A stretch of 64,000 nt of DNA from Lachnospiraceae bacterium (lineage in GTDB: Bacteria > Bacillota > Clostridia > Lachnospirales > Lachnospiraceae), in assembly GCA_022792535.1 (NCBI GenBank), contig JAAWBG010000056.1, positions 19,441 through 83,440 of the forward strand, written 5' to 3'. Shown in pieces: positions 1-10,645 of this stretch. A program made the position numbers and the translations under genes. The notes beneath the pieces were generated by a model. The model made no database searches. It was not told where the DNA came from and saw only the letters and a list, made by a program, of their open reading frames with translations. Position 1 is the stretch's first letter; every line of letters starts with the position of its first letter.

Positions 1-34
1 CTAAGCATATATAAAAATAGAAGGAGTATTTATT

Positions 35-409
35 ATGAAAAGCAATGAATCTGCAGAAAATTATTTAGAAACCATTCTGATTTTAGGTCAAAGGCTCCCT
101 GTGGTCCGTTCCATAGATGTGGCAGTGGAATTGGGGTTTAAAAAATCCAGCGTCAGCGTGGCTATGAAAAATTTAAGAGAAAAAGGATACATCACTGTCT
201 CTAAGGCTGGATATATCTCTTTCACGGAATCTGGAAAAGAGATTGCAGATATGATTTATGAGCGCCATAATTTTCTCTCTGGCTGGCTGATCAGTTTAGG
301 CGTAGACGAAAAAATTGCGGCAGAAGATGCCTGCCGCATGGAACATGTAATCAGCCGCGAAAGTTTCGCCGCCATCAAAAAAGCTGTGGAACATGATTTC
401 TCTCTATGA
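35..409 (+). CDS. DtxR/MntR-family metal-dependent transcriptional regulator
   Basis: ORF with RBS-like agaaggag upstream; N-terminal winged-helix pattern SAENYLETIL...VRSIDVAVELGFKKSSVSVAMKNLREKGYI and C-terminal DACRMEHVIS typical of DtxR/MntR. Confidence 0.85.
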   Translation: MKSNESAENYLETILILGQRLPVVRSIDVAVELGFKKSSVSVAMKNLREKGYITVSKAGYISFTESGKEIADMIYERHNFLSGWLISLGVDEKIAAEDACRMEHVISRESFAAIKKAVEHDFSL

Positions 410-2074
410 TAACGATGCTGCTTCCTGCTTCATCACGAATTTTTCGTGATACATCATCTTATCTGCCCGGCGCAGCGTATCTCCCAGATCATAATCCACT
501 TGATTGTCATATAACTTATAACCACAGGCAATCTGCATCGGAAATTCCCCTGGATTGCTCTGATTACATTTATCTACTTCCACCTTTAATTTCTGTACCC
601 GTTTTTTACACTCTTCCACAGAAACCCCTTTTAGAAGAACGCAGAACTCATCTCCGCCCATCCGATAACATTTTCCAATATCTCCAAACACTTTCTCAAT
701 CAGGTTTGCACTGTACAAAATGTAACGGTCTCCCTTTTCGTGTCCTAGTGTGTCATTGCATTTCTTCAAATTGTTCAAGTCAAACATAACTACAATACAG
801 TTATCTGGAGTAAAATCCCGCTGCCCTATATATTCTGCATATGCAGTACGATTAAAAATTCCTGTCAATTGATCATGATAGGCCATTTCCTCATACCTTT
901 TGGCCTGCATTCCAATTGCCATCAATCTCTTCGTCTCTTTTACAGATCTGACTCCTAATACCGTAATATACGTCAGGAAACCAAACATTCCAAGAATCAT
1001 CATAGAGGTTCCATTCGAAACATAATATGCGATAATATCTACTGCCATTCCTGCAATACAGGCGCAGGCGCATCCCAGCAATGTTTTCAGATTCTTATTC
1101 CACCCAACAGTACGCAGCTCCCACACAGTCATGGCAATAAACACCAATACTAAAAATACCATGGAAGCATGAGACATCCACAAAGTCTGCCTTAAATCTG
1201 CTCTCCCATTGATCTGTAAAATAAGAGCTATCCCAGAGACCACAAGACTCACGCCGCAGGGTAAATACCACAGGATACTATCTTTCGTTGAGAATAATTC
1301 TTTCACATACAAACTAAAGGGAATCACCACCAGCATCAACGTTAAAAACGGAATATTTGCCAGAGGAATAGAAAATGGAAAAAACAGAGACATGGAAGAA
1401 AGATCCGTCATCTTCCATAGTCCAATGTTAAAAGAAAACATTCCCAGCATTAACAGACTCTTATCCACCTCTGAATTGTGATAATTAGCCAATGTGAAAA
1501 AAATAAACACAATCCCCATTACGATAGCTGCAAGGCTTAAGACAAAGGGAAACAGATCTCCTTTTATAATCTTTACCCAGATTCCATATTTCGATCCCAC
1601 ATAGAATTCCGGAACAATATTTCTAGAACTTTCATATACCGGGCTTAACACTACCTGAATCTCTTTTCCCACATCTTCTTGATTAATTAGGATTGTATTC
1701 CAATTGCTCCCAGGAGTCTTTCCAAACACATTACTTCCCTTAGGACGCAGCAAATAAACTTGTTCTCCGTCTATATAAGTCTCAACATTCTGATGCAGGC
1801 TATAAAAAATCAGACTGCTCCCACCCTTAAACACTTCAGAGATCCGCATGGTATACACGTCACGTACTCCCAAGGGCGCACTGTCGTCTGTAACATGGCT
1901 GAATTCATAGTCCTTGAACTTATAATACCCTGTATCCATCTGTTTGTGAATGACCTGGTTGCTGATATTTGCACATAGGTAGAGAAAAAAGAAAAATACG
2001 ACCCCAACGCAAGCTGCATATAAACCAGGCACCATACACCTGATCTTTTCTTTCCATTTCATATCAAACCCCAC
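404..2074 (-). CDS. Membrane-anchored GGDEF diguanylate cyclase
   Basis: Multiple hydrophobic segments then YHDQLTGIFNRTAY and RMGGDEFCVLL. Confidence 0.9.
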   Translation of the reverse strand: MGFDMKWKEKIRCMVPGLYAACVGVVFFFFLYLCANISNQVIHKQMDTGYYKFKDYEFSHVTDDSAPLGVRDVYTMRISEVFKGGSSLIFYSLHQNVETYIDGEQVYLLRPKGSNVFGKTPGSNWNTILINQEDVGKEIQVVLSPVYESSRNIVPEFYVGSKYGIWVKIIKGDLFPFVLSLAAIVMGIVFIFFTLANYHNSEVDKSLLMLGMFSFNIGLWKMTDLSSMSLFFPFSIPLANIPFLTLMLVVIPFSLYVKELFSTKDSILWYLPCGVSLVVSGIALILQINGRADLRQTLWMSHASMVFLVLVFIAMTVWELRTVGWNKNLKTLLGCACACIAGMAVDIIAYYVSNGTSMMILGMFGFLTYITVLGVRSVKETKRLMAIGMQAKRYEEMAYHDQLTGIFNRTAYAEYIGQRDFTPDNCIVVMFDLNNLKKCNDTLGHEKGDRYILYSANLIEKVFGDIGKCYRMGGDEFCVLLKGVSVEECKKRVQKLKVEVDKCNQSNPGEFPMQIACGYKLYDNQVDYDLGDTLRRADKMMYHEKFVMKQEAASLS

Positions 2075-2092
2075 TATATCTTCAAGATTCCC

Positions 2093-3199
2093 TTATTTTA
2101 TGATGATGCTGGCACACCCCATGTCCTCTGCCAAATGATACACTTTCCCTGACTTCAGTCCAACCACCGTAGGCCGTAAAATATAACCAGGTTTATTTGC
2201 AACAACCTTTGCCTTTTCCCCATTACTCAATTCCACAATACAGTCTACGGGATAAAGAATCACACTTTCCATAAAGCTTTTCATAACATCAATATCCAGC
2301 TCCCCTGTCATAGACATAATCATCTCAACTGCATCTCTCTGAGAATATGCTTTCTTATACACACGTTCTGTCACTAAAGCATCATAAATATCTGCCACAG
2401 ACAAAATCCTGGCAAATAAGTGAATCTTTTCCTTGGTTACCCCCATGGGATAACCTTTGCCATTTATTTTCTCATGATGCTGCAGCACTCCCATGGAAAT
2501 CGGTTCTGAAATATCGTCCTTTTCTTTCAGAATTCCATAGCCAAACAAACTGTGCTTCTTCATAATGGCAAATTCCTCATCTGTCAATTTCCCTGCTTTG
2601 TTCAAAATCTCATTGGGAATTTTAGATTTACCCACATCATGTAAAAGCCCGGAAATCCCAATATCATAAACTTCTTTATCAGAAAGTCCATGCTTTTTTC
2701 CTACAATCATCCCCATGGTGGCCACATCTACGCTGTGTTTAAAGGTATATTCATCGCTTACTTTCAAAGCGCTGATATCTACAGCAATTGCTTCATTATC
2801 TGTGATCGCTTTCATCAAATCCCGTGTAATGCTGTTCGTGGTATCTGCAAAATCTGCCGCATCGGTGTTCCTGTACAAAAACTGAATGCCTTCTGATACT
2901 CTCTGTTTCACACTTTCTGATAATTTGACCTTCGCAGGATCTGCCACTCTGCTTTTCTCAATCACCTTTTGAACTTGTTCTGGAATCTCCGGCTCCATCT
3001 TATTCTGATCTTCTGGATCTTCCTCACCCTCTCTGATATAAACACCCATAATCCCCATTTTCAAAAGAGATTCTATCAGATAATCATCCAGCGGCGCTCC
3101 CCGTGCAATCAACACTCTTCCAGACCTGTCCACGATGGCCTGATCTATTCTCATTCCTTCTTTTAATCTTCTTGTACTTGTATAAATTCTTCTTACCAA
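2093..3199 (-). CDS. HD-GYP domain protein (putative c-di-GMP phosphodiesterase)
   Basis: GLLHDVGKSKIP ... HHEKINGKGYPMG ... ILSVADIYDALVTERVYKKA. Confidence 0.9.
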   Translation of the reverse strand: MVRRIYTSTRRLKEGMRIDQAIVDRSGRVLIARGAPLDDYLIESLLKMGIMGVYIREGEEDPEDQNKMEPEIPEQVQKVIEKSRVADPAKVKLSESVKQRVSEGIQFLYRNTDAADFADTTNSITRDLMKAITDNEAIAVDISALKVSDEYTFKHSVDVATMGMIVGKKHGLSDKEVYDIGISGLLHDVGKSKIPNEILNKAGKLTDEEFAIMKKHSLFGYGILKEKDDISEPISMGVLQHHEKINGKGYPMGVTKEKIHLFARILSVADIYDALVTERVYKKAYSQRDAVEMIMSMTGELDIDVMKSFMESVILYPVDCIVELSNGEKAKVVANKPGYILRPTVVGLKSGKVYHLAEDMGCASIIIK

Positions 3200-3320
3200 C
3201 GAACTTTCCCCACTTTATTCTTCATTTATGGTATCTGACGTTATTATACGATATTTTTCTGCCAATTCCAACAAAAAAACGCAATCTTATGACAAAAATT
3301 GGAAACCGTCCGAATAAAAA

Positions 3321-5339
3321 CTATTTTTTCGTTTTCACCGTTTTTACTTTAGACCAATCAGAATAAATTTTCATAGGCTTTCCATTAACTTTCACTGTCT
3401 TGTAAGTACGTATCCTGATATAATATTTTTTCTTTGCCTTTTGCCTGGAAATCTTTTTTGACACAGTTCTGTTATTTTTCACAGTGAAAGCCTTGGTATA
3501 TTTCTTAGAAAACTTACTATTCGTGGAATACTGAATCTCATATCCCGTTGTCTGGCTGCTCTGCCTCTTCCACTTTACCAAAAAACCTTTAGACTTGGCT
3601 GAAAGTCCGGTGATACTGGTCTTCTTGGGCACAATAGTAAAAGTCTTTTTCCATGTTCCGCTGTAATCTCCTCTAAAGCTCAAAATCACCGCGGCCTGTC
3701 CCACCTGGACATTATTCTGATAGGAAAGCTGATACTGTCCGCTTCCAATCTTCCTTCCAGTTCTATCTACAATTGTCACAGCCGGTTTCTGACTCTTTCC
3801 ATTGTAAAGAATTCTGCTTCCGGAAAGGGATATCTTATGAATGCGTGGGATCACTTTTTGCTCTGCAATTTTTCCGCAGCTGCATTTTTTTATTCTAAGT
3901 CCATCTCTCTTAGTCGTTGCCTTTCGAACTGTCAGCATATAAGTATGAACATGAACTGGAGGCTGAGGTTTTTCCTCCTCTGGCGGCGTCACTACCGGCG
4001 GCTTTTCTTCTTCCGGCGGCGTCACTACCGGCGGCTTTTCTTCTTCCGGCGGCTCCTCATAATCTTTCAGCCAGCAGGCGGTCCAAGCGCCATCCCGATA
4101 ATTTAACTGCTGCCCATTTTCAATGATCCTTTCAGCAACTGCAAAATTGCTGCGCACTGCCTTTGCCGGGTCTGCCGTAATATAAGTTCTTCCAGCCAGA
4201 AATGTCTGCGGAAGTACCCGCAAACCAGACTGAAATTGTGTGGTTCCTGACACCTGTCCCTGAATAGACAAAATACCGCTTTTATTCAGTACAAGGATTC
4301 CTCTCTGCTCTTCAGGATCGCTTACCCCTGTAAAATTCCCTTTGATAAGGGTGTCTATCCCGCTGTTCAGATCCAGGCAGCCGCCATTTTGCAGCGTGAC
4401 ATTGCCCAGACTGTTGATTGTGGATGCAACAGACAGACAAGCCTCATCCATTACCAGACTGCCAATGCCTTCTGTCTCTGCATTCCGAAGAGAAAGTCGG
4501 CATAACGTTAAAGTTGTCTCCTGATTTCCCAAAAATTTTACTGTTTTTCCATATTCCTCTATACCGGCCCCTGTCAGGCAGATGGAAGCCCGGCTATTTT
4601 GACTGGCATCCACGTAATCTCTGACAATCGCCATCCCATCCAGATTCAGCTGTGCATTTCCTGTATAGGATACATTTCCTTCTGTTCCTGCTCCATGCCC
4701 CAAATAAATTGCCTGAAACATGGTCTCGCTGTTGGAATTTTTCACGGTCAGAGCTGCATTGCTTCCATTTACCGTTCCTGGATAGCCTCCTGCGTACACA
4801 GAGGGCAGCAGTTCTTTTTCTGTACCGCCGAGAGGTCCCTGACTGCCGTCGCTGCCTTCTAAGTAGGTTTTCACATTATCCAGAGTCAGGCTGTGTCCCG
4901 CCAGAAAAATCTCCCGATGAGGCACGCTTCCTAAAGCATCACTGGAAGTAAAAGTTAATTTTATATTCTGAAAGACAACGCCGTCCCCCTCTATCTGAAT
5001 GGGATTTCTGGTACTAATACTTGCGCCTTCTGTTCCCTGTATCAAAGTTCCTGCAGGAATCTTAATGGGACGCATCCGGCCATTGGCTTCTGCTTCCTCA
5101 CTGATCACAAAATCCCTCGTTACCACAATAGGGCTCTGTCTATTCTCCAGGGCGGACAGAAATTCTTTGTCCGTGGCAACAGACACCCCTGACGACCGGC
5201 CAATCTCATGGGAAACATTTTTCTGATTCTGCTCCGGAATCATCTCCTGGTTCTGAGCCAGCGCTGTCTCTGGCATTCCTGTAAATAGTACTGCACCTGC
5301 AAGTAAAACCGTTAAAATCTTCTTACCTCCGCTTTTCAT
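3321..5339 (-). CDS. Secreted repeat/adhesin-like protein with Pro-rich linker and Fn3-like C-terminus
   Basis: N-terminal signal peptide; PPVVTPPEEEK repeats; C-terminal YEIQYSTNSKFSKKYTKAFTVKN Fn3-like segment. Confidence 0.75.
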   Translation of the reverse strand: MKSGGKKILTVLLAGAVLFTGMPETALAQNQEMIPEQNQKNVSHEIGRSSGVSVATDKEFLSALENRQSPIVVTRDFVISEEAEANGRMRPIKIPAGTLIQGTEGASISTRNPIQIEGDGVVFQNIKLTFTSSDALGSVPHREIFLAGHSLTLDNVKTYLEGSDGSQGPLGGTEKELLPSVYAGGYPGTVNGSNAALTVKNSNSETMFQAIYLGHGAGTEGNVSYTGNAQLNLDGMAIVRDYVDASQNSRASICLTGAGIEEYGKTVKFLGNQETTLTLCRLSLRNAETEGIGSLVMDEACLSVASTINSLGNVTLQNGGCLDLNSGIDTLIKGNFTGVSDPEEQRGILVLNKSGILSIQGQVSGTTQFQSGLRVLPQTFLAGRTYITADPAKAVRSNFAVAERIIENGQQLNYRDGAWTACWLKDYEEPPEEEKPPVVTPPEEEKPPVVTPPEEEKPQPPVHVHTYMLTVRKATTKRDGLRIKKCSCGKIAEQKVIPRIHKISLSGSRILYNGKSQKPAVTIVDRTGRKIGSGQYQLSYQNNVQVGQAAVILSFRGDYSGTWKKTFTIVPKKTSITGLSAKSKGFLVKWKRQSSQTTGYEIQYSTNSKFSKKYTKAFTVKNNRTVSKKISRQKAKKKYYIRIRTYKTVKVNGKPMKIYSDWSKVKTVKTKK

Positions 5340-5526
5340 CTCGTCTCTCCTTTTGTTACTGCGGTTTTCCTATGGCACTGAACACCCAATAATATCATAA
5401 ATTTGCTAATATTATAACTTAGGATTTGATATTGCGCAATCAGATTTTGAATACTTGAAAAATGAAATATTCCGTGATAAAATTACTAATATCTGCAAAA
5501 TCTTTTGTTTTTATTTTTTACTTTTT

Positions 5527-5651
5527 AGGATTCGGGTGTCAAAAGAGTGCGGCGCACCCGCTCTATCCCATATATTGATGTGCAAACTTGTTTGCAATAA
5601 CAATATATGGGATGAGCGTAGCACCAAAGGTGCTTTTGACACCCGAATCTT
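5527..5651. repeat. Long multi-arm inverted repeat (cruciform/MITE-like or structured RNA)
   Basis: Outer perfect 17-bp arms gattcgggtgtcaaaag (5529-5545) / cttttgacacccgaatc (5633-5649); inner arms tatcccatatattg / caatatatgggat; mini-hairpins gtgcggcgcac, gcaaacttgtttgc, gcaccaaaggtgc. Confidence 0.85.
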
Positions 5652-5703
5652 TTTAGCAGAGTAATTCACTCTGAAATTTTAATTTTATTACAGGGGGAAT
5701 GAT

Positions 5704-7731
5704 ATGAAATTTCTAGCAAACCGAAAACTCGCCACACGTATCAGTATTATCACTACAGCTATTACCGTCGCTGGCATGCTGTTACTTTGGCTCGTGGTCT
5801 CTGACCGCGTTGTCTCTATGGTAGAAAATAACATTACCAATCAAATGATTGACGCTGTAGAATCCAGAGCTGCAATCATAAATGATTATGTAACTTCTGC
5901 TGAAGAATATATGACAGCCTTTGCATTGAGCAGCGAAGTTCATGATCTTCTTGCAGACCCAGAAAATCCTGCTCTTTTACAAAAAGGGCAAAAATATACA
6001 GAAGATTTTGCTGCAGTAAAAGGTATTTTTGAAGGATTGTACATTGCCACTCCTGATACATATGTTCTGACACATACTTCCCAGGAAGCCATTGGAATCA
6101 CCACCCGGTCCGGCCAGTCATTAGAGGTATTCCAAGATACCATTCTGGCAGAACCGCAGCTGACAAATCTTGGAATCATGAAATCTCCTGGAACTGGAAG
6201 TATGATTATTTCTATGTATTATCCGCTTTTTGATGGCCAAGACTGTATTGGCTACGTAGGCGCCGGCGTCTATGCCAGCCGGCTAATGGATTCCTTACTA
6301 AACTTAAATATTGAAGGTCTGCCTCACAACGAATATGTATTCCTGAACGTAGAAACCGGCACTTACCTGTATCATCAGGATGAATCTCTTCTCAATACGG
6401 AAACTACTGACAGTGGTTATCAAAAAATCATTCAGAAAATAAAAAAGGAAGGCAATACACAGGCAGGTATCTATTCCTATCAGGATGAACATGGTGTAGA
6501 TCAGCTAGTGGTTTATAAATATCTGGAAGATCGAAACTGGGTTTTTATGGTCCGTGACAATACGTCGGAAGTTTACGGAAAAGCAGAAGATATACGTATG
6601 ACAGTGGGCCTTTTATGCACAGTCGTAACTGTAGCTATCATTCTTGTAACGCTCCTAGTCCTCTACCGGGAAGGCAAGGAACTTATGATCATGGAAAATG
6701 CCATCCATCGTCTTGGAAACCTGGAACTTTCCGCCGATCAGGAATTAAAATCATTTTATAAACGAACAGATGAAATCGGTATGATTGCACAGACCATTCA
6801 TCATCTCTGTGATCGCCTAAGAAAGACCATCGAGGATATTGGCCGTATCCTAGGTGAAATGGCTGATGGAAATATTGCTGTGGATGTTACGAAAAATGAA
6901 TCTTATTACATTGGTGATTTCAAAACCCTGGCTGAAAGCCTGAAAAGTATCCGCTCTCATCTGACAGACGTCATGCGTAATATCACGCATATTGCAAATC
7001 AAGTTGACAGCGGCGCAAATCAGGTATCCGCAGGCGCTCAGGCACTATCCCAGGGAACCATACAGCAGGAAGCTTCTATTCAAGGGCTTGTCTCTAATGT
7101 TACAGACATTACAGAACAGATTCAAAACAGTGCGATTCGCTGCAACAATGCCAGCGATCTGATGGAAAAAGCCACTGGTTATGCTGCTGAAGCTGATACA
7201 AAGATGGAACAATTGATCATTGCCACCAAAAACATTGATCAATCTTCTGCTCAAATCGGCAGTATTATAAAAACTATCGAGGATATTGCCTTCCAGACGA
7301 ATGTTCTGGCTCTAAATGCTTCTATCGAAGCCATGAGAGCCGGCACCTCAGGAAAAGGTTTTTCCGTTGTATCTGATGAGGTTAGAAGCCTTGCCGCCAG
7401 GTCTGCCGAGGCTGCTGGAGATACCAGTACCCTTATCGGCCGCTCTATCCATGATGTAAAGACAGGAACCGAATCCACAAATCTTGCTATTTCCGCTATG
7501 CAGGTTATCAATGAATGTATCCAGTCCCTTAAAATACTGATGGATGAAATTTCACTTGCCAGCGTTCAGCAGTCAGAAATGATCATCTCTGTGGAGAACA
7601 GAATCAAAGAAGTCTCCAAAGTAGTACAGGAAAATTCTGCTGCCGCTGCGGAAAGCGCAGCTATTTCTAATGAACTGTCTCACCAGGCAAGAACACTAAA
7701 TCGTCTGATCAGCCAGTTCCGCATTAACTAA
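5704..7731 (+). CDS. Methyl-accepting chemotaxis protein
   Basis: TM-Cache-TM-HAMP layout; signalling hairpin [45 protein letters not shown]. Confidence 0.95.
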   Translation: MKFLANRKLATRISIITTAITVAGMLLLWLVVSDRVVSMVENNITNQMIDAVESRAAIINDYVTSAEEYMTAFALSSEVHDLLADPENPALLQKGQKYTEDFAAVKGIFEGLYIATPDTYVLTHTSQEAIGITTRSGQSLEVFQDTILAEPQLTNLGIMKSPGTGSMIISMYYPLFDGQDCIGYVGAGVYASRLMDSLLNLNIEGLPHNEYVFLNVETGTYLYHQDESLLNTETTDSGYQKIIQKIKKEGNTQAGIYSYQDEHGVDQLVVYKYLEDRNWVFMVRDNTSEVYGKAEDIRMTVGLLCTVVTVAIILVTLLVLYREGKELMIMENAIHRLGNLELSADQELKSFYKRTDEIGMIAQTIHHLCDRLRKTIEDIGRILGEMADGNIAVDVTKNESYYIGDFKTLAESLKSIRSHLTDVMRNITHIANQVDSGANQVSAGAQALSQGTIQQEASIQGLVSNVTDITEQIQNSAIRCNNASDLMEKATGYAAEADTKMEQLIIATKNIDQSSAQIGSIIKTIEDIAFQTNVLALNASIEAMRAGTSGKGFSVVSDEVRSLAARSAEAAGDTSTLIGRSIHDVKTGTESTNLAISAMQVINECIQSLKILMDEISLASVQQSEMIISVENRIKEVSKVVQENSAAAAESAAISNELSHQARTLNRLISQFRIN

Positions 7732-7763
7732 AGAAAGAAAAAACACAACAGCAGGCTTTACAG

Positions 7764-7813
7764 AAGAAACCGGGTGACAGCGATCTTTCCATCGCTGTCA
7801 CCCGGTTTCTTCT
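7764..7813. terminator. Bidirectional rho-independent terminator between convergent genes
   Basis: gaagaaaccgggtgacagcgat-loop-atcgctgtcacccggtttcttc, perfect long stem. Confidence 0.9.
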
Positions 7814-7825
7814 CCCTATTTTATT

Positions 7826-9232
7826 CTATTCTTTTCCGTTCCAACAATAAGTACAGAGCTTACATTTATCCAGCCCGGTGGCATCTAACATATCATCCAG
7901 CCGATTAAAGTGAAGAGAAGTGAATCCTTGCTCTTTGCGCATCTCTTCCACCATTCTTTCATATCGCTCTGTCTCCGGATCTGCATATTCTGCCAAAATC
8001 TCTTCTGTTACATTTCCATTCTCCAGTTTGTCAATCACCCGGCGGGAAAATAGATCCATATCCGAAGTAGAACGAGAAAAATTCAAATATTTACACCCAT
8101 ATAGGATAGGCGGACAGGCTGGGCGGACGTGCACCTCCATTGCTCCGCTTCGATATAAGAATTCCACGGTCTCCCGAAGCTGGGTTCCTCTTACGATAGA
8201 ATCATCAATCAGAATCATACGCTTGTCCTGAATCAAATCTTTCACTGCCAGAAGTTTCATCTTGGCAATCAGATCCCGTTTACTTTGAATCGTTGGCATA
8301 AAAGATCTGGGCCAGGTAGGGGTATATTTAATAAAGGGCCTGGTAAATGGTATCCCAGATTCATTGGCATATCCAATGGCATGGGGAACGCCAGAATCCG
8401 GAACACCTGCCACAATATCTGGTTTCACATCATCTCGCTGAGCCATCTTCTGCCCACAGTGATAACGCATCTGTTCCACGTTCATTCCCTCATAGGAGCT
8501 GGCGGGATATCCATAATAAACCCACAGAAAGGTACAAATCTTCATCTCATTCCCAGGTTCAGACAAGGTAATGCAGCTCTTATCCGTTACCAGCGCAATT
8601 TCCCCTGGTCCCAATTCTTTATAATCAGAATAACCCAAGTTATGGTAAGCAAAATTCTCAAGAGAGATACAAAAAGCATCCTCTTTTTTCCCGATCACTA
8701 CCGGCGTTCTGCCATATTGATCTCTTGCAGCATACAGCCCGGCTTGATTCATCAAAATCAAAGACAAGGACCCTTCCACAGATTCCAATGCATAGCGAAT
8801 GCCTTCGATTAAATTTTCTTTCTGATTAATCAAAGCCGCCACAAGTTCCGTAGCATTAATCTCCCCGCCGCTCTGCTCCATAAAGTGAGAATGGCCTCCT
8901 TCAAACAACTGCTGCAGCAACTGATCACTATTATTTATCTTTCCCACTGTAGTAATGGCATAAGTCCCATGATGGGATCGTATCATCAATGGCTGAGGCT
9001 CATAATCAGAGATACATCCGATCCCAAACCAGCCTTTCATCTCATTGACATCTTTATCAAATTTTGTCCGAAAAGGAGAGTTTTCAATATTGTGGATCGC
9101 CCGGTTAAAGCCTTTTTCTCCAAGTACTGCCATTCCACCCCGCCTTGTTCCAAGATGGGAATGATAATCAACTCCAAAAAACAAATCAAATACACAATCC
9201 TGCTGTGATGCAACGCCAAAAAAACCGCCCAT
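7826..9232 (-). CDS. Amidophosphoribosyltransferase (PurF)-like protein, N-terminal catalytic Cys absent
   Basis: Class-II glutaminase-like N-terminus MGGFFGVASQQDC...LGTRRGGMAVL; PRTase motif RMILIDDSIVRGTQ; C-terminal Cys cluster CKLCTYC. Confidence 0.85.
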   Translation of the reverse strand: MGGFFGVASQQDCVFDLFFGVDYHSHLGTRRGGMAVLGEKGFNRAIHNIENSPFRTKFDKDVNEMKGWFGIGCISDYEPQPLMIRSHHGTYAITTVGKINNSDQLLQQLFEGGHSHFMEQSGGEINATELVAALINQKENLIEGIRYALESVEGSLSLILMNQAGLYAARDQYGRTPVVIGKKEDAFCISLENFAYHNLGYSDYKELGPGEIALVTDKSCITLSEPGNEMKICTFLWVYYGYPASSYEGMNVEQMRYHCGQKMAQRDDVKPDIVAGVPDSGVPHAIGYANESGIPFTRPFIKYTPTWPRSFMPTIQSKRDLIAKMKLLAVKDLIQDKRMILIDDSIVRGTQLRETVEFLYRSGAMEVHVRPACPPILYGCKYLNFSRSTSDMDLFSRRVIDKLENGNVTEEILAEYADPETERYERMVEEMRKEQGFTSLHFNRLDDMLDATGLDKCKLCTYCWNGKE

Positions 9233-9473
9233 TTTTCTATCCTCTTTCTTTCTGTCCTGCTATCTGCCGTTTCAGGCATTATTATACATGGTTTCTATGG
9301 TATTATGCAATCATTTACAGATATATTTTTACAAAAATATGATATGAAATCTTCTGAATTGCAAGTTAAGCTTTCCATTCCTAAAAAGTTACCGAGTATT
9401 CCATCCTAATCCCTTTCTGATTTTAATATGTTATAGTAGTCTCACAATAACATGTATAAGGAGGAAACTATCT

Positions 9474-10643
9474 ATGAAAAAAAATAACATGTATCATCAA
9501 TTATACAGATGGATATTTACCATAACTATCTGTTTTATTTTCTGCACTGCAACAGCCTGCAGCAGCAACAAAGACCAGCAGGAAGATACCAGCCAGCAGG
9601 AAGATGCCAACCAGCAGGCAGATACCAGCCAACAGGAAGACACTAATCAGCAGGAAGACACTAACCAGCAGGCAGATACTAAGCAACAGGAAGATAACTC
9701 TGAGGCTTTTCAAATTACAGATCTGGAAGGTACCCCCTCTGATTACTCCAACAAAGACAACTGGATGAAGATTCCAGAGATTACTCATGAAGTGGATACT
9801 ATTTACTTCTATCCCACCTGTTATCTGGATGAATCAAAAGATGCAAAACCAATCTGCGACATTGACAACAAAAAGGTACAGGACAGAGCCAAGGAGGTTT
9901 ATGGAAACCAGGGAACCGTTTACGAGGAATCCACCAATGTATTCGTTCCTTTCTATCGGCAGAGCAATATTTATCAAGTTTATGATATGAGCCAAAAAGA
10001 GTTAGAAGAGTACCAGCGAAAAGAACAGCGCACCGATGTCTACGCTGCGTTGGATTACTATTTTGAGCATTACAATGAAGGCCGCCCTTTTATCCTGGCA
10101 GGACATTCTCAAGGTTCCATTATGACCAAAATTATTTTGGGAGAATACATGCAGGCCCACCCAGAATATTATGAGCGCATGGTGGCTGCATACCCCATCG
10201 GTTTTTCCATTACGAAAGACTTTCTGGAGGAACATCCTTACCTAAAATTTGCCCAAGGCGCTGAGGATACTGGAGTAATCGTATCATGGAATACGGAAGG
10301 AACAGGAAATAAGGACCAAGATAATCTGGTAGTCGAGCCTGGAGCCATCAGCATTAACCCCATTAACTGGAAACGAGACGACACTTACGCTGGATTTGAG
10401 GAAAATTTAGGCAGCCGCATTTTTAATGAAGAGACAGAAACTTATGAGATTATTCATAAACTTGCAGACGCACAGGTAGATACGGAACGGGGAGTTGTAA
10501 TCTGTACCACAGAAAACACGGAATATTCCCCAGCCGTTCTATTTGGACCTGAAAGCCTGCATTCCCATGATTATGACTATTATTATGAAAATCTGCGGGA
10601 AAATGTAAAAACAAGAGTAAATGCTTACTTAGAACAGCAATAA
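9474..10643 (+). CDS. DUF3089-type alpha/beta-hydrolase-like lipoprotein
   Basis: Lipobox-like CTATACSSN; QQEDTN-type tandem repeat; VDTIYFYPTCYLDESKDA and FILAGHSQGSIM. Confidence 0.8.
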   Translation: MKKNNMYHQLYRWIFTITICFIFCTATACSSNKDQQEDTSQQEDANQQADTSQQEDTNQQEDTNQQADTKQQEDNSEAFQITDLEGTPSDYSNKDNWMKIPEITHEVDTIYFYPTCYLDESKDAKPICDIDNKKVQDRAKEVYGNQGTVYEESTNVFVPFYRQSNIYQVYDMSQKELEEYQRKEQRTDVYAALDYYFEHYNEGRPFILAGHSQGSIMTKIILGEYMQAHPEYYERMVAAYPIGFSITKDFLEEHPYLKFAQGAEDTGVIVSWNTEGTGNKDQDNLVVEPGAISINPINWKRDDTYAGFEENLGSRIFNEETETYEIIHKLADAQVDTERGVVICTTENTEYSPAVLFGPESLHSHDYDYYYENLRENVKTRVNAYLEQQ

Positions 10644-10645
10644 AT

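Noticed and set aside
3965-4055. 33-bp tandem repeat ccggcggcgtcactaccggcggcttttcttctt
   Set aside because: Encodes the PPVVTPPEEEK linker of the secreted protein; ordinary coding repeat.
9575-9700. Tandem QQEDTN/QQADTS-coding repeats as a possible CRISPR-like array
   Set aside because: In-frame low-complexity coding repeat in a lipoprotein; no spacers.
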